A DNA stretch of 64,000 bases. Source: Pseudoalteromonas luteoviolacea H33-S (lineage in GTDB: Bacteria > Pseudomonadota > Gammaproteobacteria > Enterobacterales > Alteromonadaceae). Below the pieces are notes generated by a model. It ran no database searches. It was not told the DNA's origin and saw only the letters and a program-made list of their open reading frames with translations. The position numbers were made by a program, and so were the translations under genes. The stretch's first letter is position 1. Every line of letters begins with the position of its first letter. This document shows, piece by piece, positions 1 through 8,161 of this stretch. The stretch lies in contig NZ_AUXY01000071.1 of assembly GCF_001625695.1 (NCBI RefSeq), forward strand, positions 124,001 through 188,000. The letters run 5' to 3'.

Positions 1-247
1 ATAAAGCGTTGAATTTTATTGGTTTTTTATATTTTGTTTTTGCGTTATCGCAAAATGCAAAGCATTTTTAAATCGATACTTTCATTTTAAAAATGAATTA
101 GGACGGCGTTAGCTAATTAAAAAAAGGATAGTTCAGCGAGATATAAATCTAATTAGGTGAGAGTAAACTGCTTATTAACACACTTTTTATTTTTGGAAGC
201 GAGTCAAAGTAGCGTGTGCTGCTTGTTCCAATTATTGAACGTTAAAC

Positions 248-272
248 AGCCTTCAGTGATATTATGAAGGCT
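248..272 (-). terminator. hairpin terminator of protease gene 1
   Basis: An 8-bp perfect inverted repeat (AGCCTTCA / TGAAGGCT) lies 16 bases beyond the stop of the protease gene ending at 289. It is followed on the minus strand by GTTTAACG, so the U-tract is weak. Confidence 0.6.
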
Positions 273-288
273 ATTTAATGGGAATGGT

Positions 289-2625
289 TCAGAGTTCTAT
301 TTTAGCCTGTTTACGCCTTTGCATGAGCAATATAGCGAATAAGCATAAGTTTAAGAAACCGAGTGAGCCTCCGCTACTGTTGTCATTTTCCGGTGGAGTG
401 GGTTTACTTTCTATGACTTCCGGTGGTGTGGGTTGACTCTCTGGTACTTGCGGTGCACTGACTTTGATATCTATTTGCTCTGAGCTTGAAAGACCAAATT
501 CATCGGTTACTGTGAGCGAAAGTGAGAGAGTTTCACTTTTGGTTACGTTGGGCGCTGTAAACTCCAAGTTTTGCGTATTTTGTGGCAATGTGATTTTTGT
601 ACCTGAAGTTTGCGACCATTGGTAGGTTAAATTGTCCCCCTCGGGATCAGAGAATTCTGAGACGATGAGTATTTTTTCACCTTGGGTTACCTCGAGCGTG
701 TTACTTGATAAAGTGATGATAGGCGCATTGTTTTTTGCAATGTTGACCGTCACTAAAGCGACGCTTGAGGCCTCATATTCATCGGTTACGGTCACTTGAT
801 AGACTTTTTTGGTGTCTTTTGTGACTTTGTCGGCTGTCAGTGTGATTGTCTTTTCTTGGCCAAGAATATCCTGAGGTGTGTTTAAGTCAATCCATGTAAA
901 AGTGAGCTTGTCGTCTTCAGGGTCAGATGAATCACTGGCATCTAGTGTGAACTCTAACTCACTTCGAATATCGATTTGGCTTTGTGCAACTTCAGCTGTG
1001 GGTACTTGGTTGGTAAAAGTTGTATTAAAATTATGAATTGTTACCTTGTCTTCTCCAGCAGAATACTCGGAATCTTTAGTGTAAATGACAGCGATTTGAT
1101 TAACACCGTCATCCAGATCGATGTTGACGCTTTGCAGGTTTTCTTTTAAGCCGCTGTCTTTGAGGATCTCCTTGTTATTATGAAATACCGTGACATGGTC
1201 CCCATAAAATTCACTTGAGATAAGGTAGTCAAAACTGACAGCATCAATGTGCACATCATCAATTACAGCCATCACGTATGATTTTTGTTCAAATTCATCT
1301 AGATTAGGATCATCTGTTTGATCTGTAATATCACCACTAACTAAAATAGGTTCTCCAGATGCGGTAGCCTCTGTATACCAGTTTGCATCGCCTCCGGTTG
1401 ACCAACCAATACTGGTTGGTGTTGAGAGGTGTTGATTAAAGTCAGAGTCGGGTTCGGATGTTTTGTAGTAAGTTAAAAACTCAGTGAAATATACGTCAGA
1501 GGGTGAGTCCATCTCAACTTCCATAAGATAGCTGCCATAAGCATGCTGATCCTTGGTTAGTACGGTAAATTGACACTCTTGCTCAGATCCTAAGGTTGAG
1601 TTAGCACATGTTTGCTCAACTAATTCAGCATTTGATAAATTCAAATTTGGGTAGTCAGGATAGTTCGCAATCGCAAAGTTGGTAATATTAATAGGGTAGC
1701 TTAAAGTGTTTCTAAATGTGCCAGTAAAGGTAGAAGAAGGTTGATTTTCCTTGAATGCGTTACGTGATTTTTCATCAAATCCGAATTCTAAAGTTTTACC
1801 TAGCCGCCACATTGAAAGGGCCGCTACATCAGCAAAAACTCCCGGCCTGTTTGGCGCACCGCAAGCAATTCCCCAGCTGACTATCCCAACTTGAATCCAT
1901 TCGCCATCTCTTTTAACGACTAGGGGGCCACCGCTATCCCCATGGCAAGGACTTTTATCTCCATCAGGGACCCCTGCACACATCATTGACTCTGTGATAC
2001 CGCCATCGTGATGGTCTTTATCGTTACAAACGTCCCAGGGTACATATTGAAGATCAACTTCATGCAGTTTTTTAGGGGCATCTCCACCATGGCTGAGTCG
2101 TCCCCATCCCATTACTTTAAGGGTTTCGCCGGGAGTAAGGCTTTCTTTAACCTCTTTATCCGCTAATGTTATCGGGGTGATATTTTCAACAGGTCTATCA
2201 AGTTTTAAAATTGCCATGTCGTTATCTTCTCGATACCCCCAGTCATATTCGTCATGCCAAAGGACTTCATGTACTCGGTACGTTTGCCATTGCGAATCAT
2301 CGGTAAGATCATGCCCTTCAAATTTGACCATAAAATCACTAAATGAGCCAGATGTGATGCAGTGGGCTGCGGTAAGCACTCGGTTCTCTCCGATAAAAGA
2401 AACTCCGCATTGGTGACGGCCATCTATTTGCAGGCTGCCAATGAATGGGTAGCTAAAAGGCGTGGTTTCACCGCCGCCAACTATATAGGGGGTAATTTGC
2501 TCTGGCGTTGGTGATAAATTTACAGCACGCGAATTTGATGCTTGGGGAATATCTTGAATTGCATTGACAATGACTGGTGTCATAACAGTCACGAGAAGAA
2601 GCAATCCTTTCATCTTAACACTCAT
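289..2625 (-). CDS. S1 serine protease 1, chymotrypsin-like pocket, PKD repeats, GlyGly-CTERM tail
   Basis: Secreted S1-family endopeptidase of 778 aa. A signal peptide covers residues 1-22. The mature enzyme should begin at Ile48 (Tyr47-IVGG), with the catalytic triad His88, Asp136 and Ser231 (GDSGG). The residue equivalent to chymotrypsin 189 is Ser225 and PGV keeps Gly226, so a chymotrypsin-like preference for large hydrophobic residues is inferred. Activation would need a cut after Tyr. After the catalytic domain come a linker region and two PKD-like repeats starting near RSELEFTLDAS and VTQGEKILIV. The tail has SGGSLG, a hydrophobic stretch and QRRKQ, which matches GlyGly-CTERM signals processed by rhombosortase after type II secretion. 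ATG follows AGGA by seven bases. It is the last of four tandem paralogues. Confidence 0.9.
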   Translation of the reverse strand: MSVKMKGLLLLVTVMTPVIVNAIQDIPQASNSRAVNLSPTPEQITPYIVGGGETTPFSYPFIGSLQIDGRHQCGVSFIGENRVLTAAHCITSGSFSDFMVKFEGHDLTDDSQWQTYRVHEVLWHDEYDWGYREDNDMAILKLDRPVENITPITLADKEVKESLTPGETLKVMGWGRLSHGGDAPKKLHEVDLQYVPWDVCNDKDHHDGGITESMMCAGVPDGDKSPCHGDSGGPLVVKRDGEWIQVGIVSWGIACGAPNRPGVFADVAALSMWRLGKTLEFGFDEKSRNAFKENQPSSTFTGTFRNTLSYPINITNFAIANYPDYPNLNLSNAELVEQTCANSTLGSEQECQFTVLTKDQHAYGSYLMEVEMDSPSDVYFTEFLTYYKTSEPDSDFNQHLSTPTSIGWSTGGDANWYTEATASGEPILVSGDITDQTDDPNLDEFEQKSYVMAVIDDVHIDAVSFDYLISSEFYGDHVTVFHNNKEILKDSGLKENLQSVNIDLDDGVNQIAVIYTKDSEYSAGEDKVTIHNFNTTFTNQVPTAEVAQSQIDIRSELEFTLDASDSSDPEDDKLTFTWIDLNTPQDILGQEKTITLTADKVTKDTKKVYQVTVTDEYEASSVALVTVNIAKNNAPIITLSSNTLEVTQGEKILIVSEFSDPEGDNLTYQWSQTSGTKITLPQNTQNLEFTAPNVTKSETLSLSLTVTDEFGLSSSEQIDIKVSAPQVPESQPTPPEVIESKPTPPENDNSSGGSLGFLNLCLFAILLMQRRKQAKIEL

Positions 2626-2780
2626 GTTAAATCCTATTTTGAACTATTAAAACTAAGCAATATAAGGTACGAACTAAGAATAAATACACTAAAATAATAT
2701 GACTTTTATTTAAAAAAGTATTGCTAAATATTGTTATATATTGTTCTCATACATCATTAATTGATAAATACTGAATAAAA

Positions 2781-2806
2781 GAAGCCTGATAAAAGTACAG
2801 GCTCTT
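2781..2806 (-). terminator. intrinsic terminator of protease gene 2
   Basis: Inverted repeat AGCCTG / CAGGCT with a 9-base loop, flanked by A-rich and T-rich arms. On the minus strand it is followed by TTCTTTTATT. It could also stop transcription from the other direction. Confidence 0.75.
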
Positions 2807-2823
2807 TTTCTATAAAAAGAATA

Positions 2824-5142
2824 TTAATTCCGAGAATGGCGTAAAGCAGCCAACATTAGCAGTGCAAAAAAATGCAAGAGCCAAAATGACCCGCTGTTTG
2901 TTGCCTCATTTTGAGGTGTTGAAGGTGCCGGTCTTGAAGCCTCTGTGTCCAAAGGAGCGTTAACTAAAATATCGATTGAAGCCGCACTTGATAACTCAAA
3001 TTGATCTGTGGCGGATAATGTAAACGTTAATCTTTCATTTTGCGTAACAGAAGGGGCTGTGAATTTAATTTGTTCAGCCTCTTCTGGCAAGCCAACTTGT
3101 GTGCCGGATGTCTGTGTCCATGTTAAAGTTAAGGAGTCATTATCTGGGTCACTGAACACTGATGTGATCAAGACTTCCTCGCCAACATTGACTGTATGTT
3201 TGTCACTAGACAATGCAACATTAGGTGCATTATTTGCAGTAACATTAACATTTACTTGGGCTGAAGAAGTTGCGTCGAACTCATCTTTCACAGTGACTAG
3301 ATACGTTTTGAGGGTATTAGTCGTCACTTTTGGGGCTTTGAGCAGGATGATACTTTCTTCGCTGATAACCTGTTCAGAGTTATGAATGTCTACCCATTGA
3401 TATGTTAATGCGTCTTCATCTGCGTCTTGGGATGGACTGGCATCAAGTGTGAAGTCAAGTTCACTACGTACCTCAATATTATTTAGCTTCACCGAAGCGA
3501 TGGGCGCTTGGTTAGTAAATATGGTTTTTACGTTGTAAAGGATGACATTGCTGGCAAGCTCAACGGAGCTGTTATAAAATAAAACGGTGATCTGATTTTG
3601 TCCCTTATTGAGTTCAAGATGCACATTTTTACCAACTTCTTGCTGTCCACGATCACGACGAAGTAATTTACCATTGTGATAAACTTCTAAATAATCCACA
3701 GCTGTATCACCTGTATTAAGGTAATCAAAGCTCAGCGCACTGATATGTATGTCATCTATTTCGATGGTGAGATATCCTAGTTGTGAACTATTTTGACTTT
3801 GAACATCGGTCTTATCACTGCTGATAAGTACATGTTCACCTTTATCAGTTTTTGTGAGAGCCCATTTTGTGTTGCCTCCAGAATACCATTTCGTACTTGA
3901 TGGTGTTGATAAGTGTTGGTTGACGTTTTCAGTGATTTCGTCAGTCTTGTAAAAATTTAACGTTTGCGAATATGCAGTTATGATGGGGGCTGTAATGTTG
4001 GCATCAAGTTTGTAATGACCTAGTTCATATTCTTCAGGAACAAGTACTGTAAATTGACATTCTTGCTTGGGGGCAAGCGTCAAGCCTTCGCAGTTTTGCT
4101 GCTTTAGCTCAATTCCATAAGGATTGGGGTCAAAGTAGAAGTGAATTGGCTCTTGAGAAATTGCAATTTGTGAGATAGTAATAGGGAATTCAAGTGTATT
4201 TTTAAATTCGCCAGTTATTAATGTGGGTGAATTACGAGTAACAAAGGCATTGTGGGTTTTATTTTTAAAGCCAAATTCTAAGTTTTTACCAAACAGCCAT
4301 CCGGAGAGAGTACCTATATCCGCAAACACTGTGGGGTGACCATTTTTACCGCAAGCGATGCCAAAATTTACGATACCTACTTGTATCCATTCGTTGTCTC
4401 GTTTGACGATGAGTGGCCCGCCACTGTCGCCATTACAAGTACTTTCATTTGTATTAATCGCGCCCGCACACATCATTAAGTCAGTGACCGATTTATCATA
4501 ATACTCAAATTTTTTACAAAGCACGTTTGGCACATACTGTAGATCGACTTCTCTTAGTTTATGCGCTTTGGTGCCATCATCGATTTTTCCCCATCCCATT
4601 GTTCTTAGGGTATCACTGGATGTAAGGCTTTCCCTGATTTGCATATCTGCTAACTTAATTGGCTTTATATTTTCAACGGGCCTATCTAGCTCTAAAATTG
4701 CAATATCATAACTCTTGTCGGCATTGGTTGAATCGGCATATGCCCAGTCATAATGATCATGTGTTACAATTTGTGTCACTTGATATGTTGTCCATTGTGA
4801 GTCTTCCTTGAGGTCATGACCCTCAAACTTAACTTGCAGACTGTCTATGTAAGTATCAAATACGTAGTACGCAGAGTCTATGCAATGAGCCGCTGTAAGT
4901 ACTCTATTTTCCCCGATAAATGACACACCACATTTATGCTCACCATCTTCTTGCAAACTTCCCATGAATGGATATGCAAAGGGCTGTGTTTCCTGACCTC
5001 CTATAATGTAAGGGGTTATGGCGTTGTTAAATTTATAACTAATTGGAAGTTGCGCGGCTGATTTTGATATTTCCTTTGCTTGGCCAATGGGTACCAATAT
5101 TACTGTTACGAGAAGAAGTAATCCTTTCATCTTATCGAGCAT
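2824..5142 (-). CDS. S1 serine protease 2, elastase-like pocket, PKD repeats, degenerate sorting tail
   Basis: Second secreted S1 protease. I place the start at 5142, not at the longer in-frame start at 5223, because AAGGATG sits eight bases before this ATG and the product then begins like its paralogues with a signal peptide; this gives 772 aa. Activation is predicted after Tyr45 (IIGG). The triad is His86, Asp146 and Ser240. The S1 pocket is unusual: Ser at position 189, Thr instead of Gly at 226 (HPTVF), and Asn-Phe instead of Ser-Trp before Gly216. Thr226 narrows the pocket in classical elastases, so small-residue specificity is inferred. Two PKD-like repeats follow. The tail has NSGSFW, a hydrophobic stretch and RHSRN, a weaker form of GlyGly-CTERM. 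Confidence 0.88.
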   Translation of the reverse strand: MLDKMKGLLLLVTVILVPIGQAKEISKSAAQLPISYKFNNAITPYIIGGQETQPFAYPFMGSLQEDGEHKCGVSFIGENRVLTAAHCIDSAYYVFDTYIDSLQVKFEGHDLKEDSQWTTYQVTQIVTHDHYDWAYADSTNADKSYDIAILELDRPVENIKPIKLADMQIRESLTSSDTLRTMGWGKIDDGTKAHKLREVDLQYVPNVLCKKFEYYDKSVTDLMMCAGAINTNESTCNGDSGGPLIVKRDNEWIQVGIVNFGIACGKNGHPTVFADIGTLSGWLFGKNLEFGFKNKTHNAFVTRNSPTLITGEFKNTLEFPITISQIAISQEPIHFYFDPNPYGIELKQQNCEGLTLAPKQECQFTVLVPEEYELGHYKLDANITAPIITAYSQTLNFYKTDEITENVNQHLSTPSSTKWYSGGNTKWALTKTDKGEHVLISSDKTDVQSQNSSQLGYLTIEIDDIHISALSFDYLNTGDTAVDYLEVYHNGKLLRRDRGQQEVGKNVHLELNKGQNQITVLFYNSSVELASNVILYNVKTIFTNQAPIASVKLNNIEVRSELDFTLDASPSQDADEDALTYQWVDIHNSEQVISEESIILLKAPKVTTNTLKTYLVTVKDEFDATSSAQVNVNVTANNAPNVALSSDKHTVNVGEEVLITSVFSDPDNDSLTLTWTQTSGTQVGLPEEAEQIKFTAPSVTQNERLTFTLSATDQFELSSAASIDILVNAPLDTEASRPAPSTPQNEATNSGSFWLLHFFALLMLAALRHSRN

Positions 5143-5384
5143 GTTACTACATCCTTTGTTGGTATATGTTAATTCGTTAGAGTATAGGTATTGCCTTGTT
5201 TGGGTTGATTTAATTGTGGACAAAATTAGGTATGAGAGTAATTTTAAAGGTAATAAAAATTAAATTGTTTATTTTTATCTTTCTTAATATAAAATATTTT
5301 CATTCCATTAAAGCTGGTTTAGCAGTTTGAATGGTATTTTTTAGGCAAGTGAGGTTAAATGTGGCTTCTGGAATAACAGGTAGA

Positions 5385-5413
5385 AAAGCCTTCAAAATTG
5401 AATTGAAGGCTTT
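5385..5413 (-). terminator. bidirectional terminator of protease gene 3
   Basis: An 11-bp perfect stem (AAAGCCTTCAA / TTGAAGGCTTT) starts 14 bases after the stop of the gene ending at 5427. Its A/T ends would work in both directions. Confidence 0.75.
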
Positions 5414-5426
5414 GGGGCTTAGTCTT

Positions 5427-7997
5427 TTATAGCGCTTTTTTAGCGGTCACTCTTCTAATTACCGTGATCAAAGCTATCATTAATAAGCTAAACGAGCCCA
5501 GTGAACCACTGCTTTTCTCAGCCTCAATTTTAACTGGTTCAGCTGAGCTTTCTTGCACAACTGGCGCTTTCACAGTAATGCTTACCTCTTGTGAATGAGA
5601 TAAACCAAAAGCGTCTTTTACCGTCAGGACAAATGTTAAGGTTTCATCTTTAGTTACTTCTGGAGCAGTAAAACTAAGCTGATCAGTATTTTCAGGTAGT
5701 GTTACTTCCTTGCCTGCTGTTTGTGTCCAAGTATATGTTAACTCATCTCCTTCAAGGTCAGAAGCTATTGATGTAATTAGCACTTTTTCACCAGCGGATA
5801 CATTTTGTGCCTCGCTCACAATGCTCACTTGAGGAGCGTTGTTCTTAGCGATAATGGCGTTAACTTGTGCACTTGAACTTGCTCCGAAACTATCTGTCAC
5901 TGTCAGTTGATAGATCACTGTTGAATCTTGAGTTACTTTGTCTGCTTTGACTATGGTGACACTTTCATCGCCGACGACAACATCTTGATTAGCAAGTTTG
6001 ACCCATGAGAAAGTTAGTGCGTCTGATTCTGGGTCTACCGATGCGCTTGCATCTAGTGTGAGCTCCATTTCACTTCTAACATGGATTGTATCTTGCGCAA
6101 GTTCAATAATTGGCACCTGGTTTGCGATAGTATTTACCGTTACTTGTGCTGTTGATATTGCATCATATTCATCTCTCACTGTAACTTGGTAAGTTTTAAT
6201 CGTATCGCTGTCTACTTTATCTGCTGTTAATGAAACAAGTGCACTCGTTGAAATGACTTCTTCAGGCTTTGCTAAATCTATCCACTGATATGCTAGTTCA
6301 TCACCATTTTTATCAAATGACAGGCTCGCATCTAAAGTAAAATCAAGCTCACTACGTACTTTAATTTTTGTATTTTCGACTATAGCCGTAGGTTCAGAGT
6401 TTATAAAAGTTGTGGTGATATTTTTTATAGTAATATTATCTGTGCCGCTGGAGACTGATAAATCCTTAGTATAATGAATTGCAATTTCGTTTTGCTCTTC
6501 AGTTAATGTGATACTAATATTTCTGAAGGTTTCGTCATTATAGCTATCTAATGTAAGCTGCTTGCCATTGTGAAAAACGGTAATATGGTCACAACATGAC
6601 TCGCTCGAGAGAAGATAATCGAAGTTGAACTCACTAATACGTTGGTTATTTAATTTGGCGACGACGAACGTTTGTTCACTGTCGTTGATATCACCGCTGA
6701 ACAAGGCATTAATATTGTCATCAGTAGTACCAGTATACCACTTTGCATCACCACCAGTTATCCATTGAATGCTTTCTGATGATGCAAGGTGTTCATTGAT
6801 ATTTTCATCAAACTTAGAAGTTTTATAGTAGTTAAAATTACCTGATATAGTTTGTGTGCTGCTATCTGAATTACCGACTTCGACATCTATATTATAATTA
6901 CCATACTGTTTATGGTCTTGTATTTGAATAGCAATGTCGCATTGTTGCTTTGCATCCAGTGTCGTATTAGCACAGTCTTGGCGCACAATTGAAACGTTTT
7001 CTGGTGTATTATTTAGCGAGTCGGGTGATTCAGTAAGTGTAACATTAGATAAAAAGAGTGGTGATTGCAGGGTGTTTTTGAAAGGGGTAAATATAGTCTC
7101 TGATGAGCTATCATTTATATAGAGCTGTTGCTGCTGAGAGATAGGACCAAAACCAAAGTCAAATGCATTGATATGGGTCCATAGTAACAGAGAAGAGACG
7201 TCAGCAAATACGCCAGGTCTGTTTGGCGCACCACATCCCACTCCCCAGCTGACTACACCAACTTGTACCCACTTACCATTACGATCAACCATAAGCGGTC
7301 CTCCACTATCGCCATGACAAGGGCTTTTATCACCTTCAGGGACACCAGTACACATCATAGTGTCTGAAATACTACCATTGTGATGGTCTATATCATTACA
7401 GATATCATTGGGTACATATTGAAGATCTACCTCTTGAAGCTTTTCGGGTGACTCGCCGCCAAGCCCCAAGCGTCCCCAGCCTATGACTTTTAAAGTATCT
7501 CCATCATTGAGTTCACTCTTTACGTTATGGTCTGCAAGCTGGATTGGAGTAATATTCTCAACTGGACGGTCCAGCTCTAGAACAGCAATATCGTTGTTAT
7601 TCCAAAAGGAATAGTCATATTGCTCATGTGAGATGATGCGTGTAACTTGATAAGTTTGCCACTGAGTTTCATTGCTTAAGTCATGTCCTTCAAATTTGAC
7701 TTGGTATTCTGATACAGCACCGTCGTCTACACAGTGAGCAGCAGTAAGCGCTTTATTGTCACCAATAAATGAGACGCCGCACCAGTGACGACCGTTTCTC
7801 TGCAGACTACCAATAAATGGGTAGGAAAACGGCGTTGATTCTTCTCCACCAACGATACGTGGCGACATGTCGTAATATGATGGTGGAGGGGTTGTTATCT
7901 TTGTTTTTGTAAGGGGTTGGTTTTTCTCTGCACTTTGTCCAACTACAGGTAAAGTTATAGTTGTGAGGATCATAACGCGCAGGTAATTTTTGAACAT
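5427..7997 (-). CDS. S1 serine protease 3, Arg-activated with chymotrypsin-like pocket, GlyGly-CTERM tail
   Basis: Secreted S1 protease of 856 aa. The signal peptide is about residues 1-22. The activation site is Arg47-IVGG, so it needs a trypsin-like activator. The triad is His88, Asp136 and Ser231. Position 189 is Ser225 (KSPCHGDSGG) and Gly226 is kept, so the mature enzyme should prefer aromatic or large hydrophobic residues such as the Tyr found at the activation sites of proteases 1 and 2. Three PKD-like repeats follow (RSELDFTLDAS, RSEMELTLDAS, and one beginning near NVSAGEKVLI). The C-terminus carries SSGSLGS, a hydrophobic helix and IRRVTAKK. AAAAAGGAAA precedes the ATG. It is close to protease 1 in the catalytic domain. 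Confidence 0.9.
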   Translation of the reverse strand: MFKNYLRVMILTTITLPVVGQSAEKNQPLTKTKITTPPPSYYDMSPRIVGGEESTPFSYPFIGSLQRNGRHWCGVSFIGDNKALTAAHCVDDGAVSEYQVKFEGHDLSNETQWQTYQVTRIISHEQYDYSFWNNNDIAVLELDRPVENITPIQLADHNVKSELNDGDTLKVIGWGRLGLGGESPEKLQEVDLQYVPNDICNDIDHHNGSISDTMMCTGVPEGDKSPCHGDSGGPLMVDRNGKWVQVGVVSWGVGCGAPNRPGVFADVSSLLLWTHINAFDFGFGPISQQQQLYINDSSSETIFTPFKNTLQSPLFLSNVTLTESPDSLNNTPENVSIVRQDCANTTLDAKQQCDIAIQIQDHKQYGNYNIDVEVGNSDSSTQTISGNFNYYKTSKFDENINEHLASSESIQWITGGDAKWYTGTTDDNINALFSGDINDSEQTFVVAKLNNQRISEFNFDYLLSSESCCDHITVFHNGKQLTLDSYNDETFRNISITLTEEQNEIAIHYTKDLSVSSGTDNITIKNITTTFINSEPTAIVENTKIKVRSELDFTLDASLSFDKNGDELAYQWIDLAKPEEVISTSALVSLTADKVDSDTIKTYQVTVRDEYDAISTAQVTVNTIANQVPIIELAQDTIHVRSEMELTLDASASVDPESDALTFSWVKLANQDVVVGDESVTIVKADKVTQDSTVIYQLTVTDSFGASSSAQVNAIIAKNNAPQVSIVSEAQNVSAGEKVLITSIASDLEGDELTYTWTQTAGKEVTLPENTDQLSFTAPEVTKDETLTFVLTVKDAFGLSHSQEVSITVKAPVVQESSAEPVKIEAEKSSGSLGSFSLLMIALITVIRRVTAKKAL

Positions 7998-8125
7998 CCT
8001 ATTTCCTTTTTTTACTTATTAAAATAATTAAGCGAGCTTTTCAAAATGTATTAAATTGATTGCTAGTCATTATTTTTAATACGAAATTTACTTGAAACTG
8101 ACTTTATTCAATTATTAAAATTAAT

Positions 8126-8155
8126 AATGCCTCCAGAAGTATTTTTGGAGGCATT
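8126..8155 (-). terminator. intrinsic terminator of protease gene 4
   Basis: A 10-bp perfect stem (AATGCCTCCA / TGGAGGCATT) starts seven bases after the gene's stop. On the minus strand it runs into TATTAATTTTAATAATT. Confidence 0.75.
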
Positions 8156-8161
8156 TACAGT

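Noticed and set aside
3008..3385. Long open frames opposite the PKD repeats of the proteases
   Set aside because: They mirror the coding strand and change with the repeats; the sense strand has clear domains, ribosome-binding sites and terminators.
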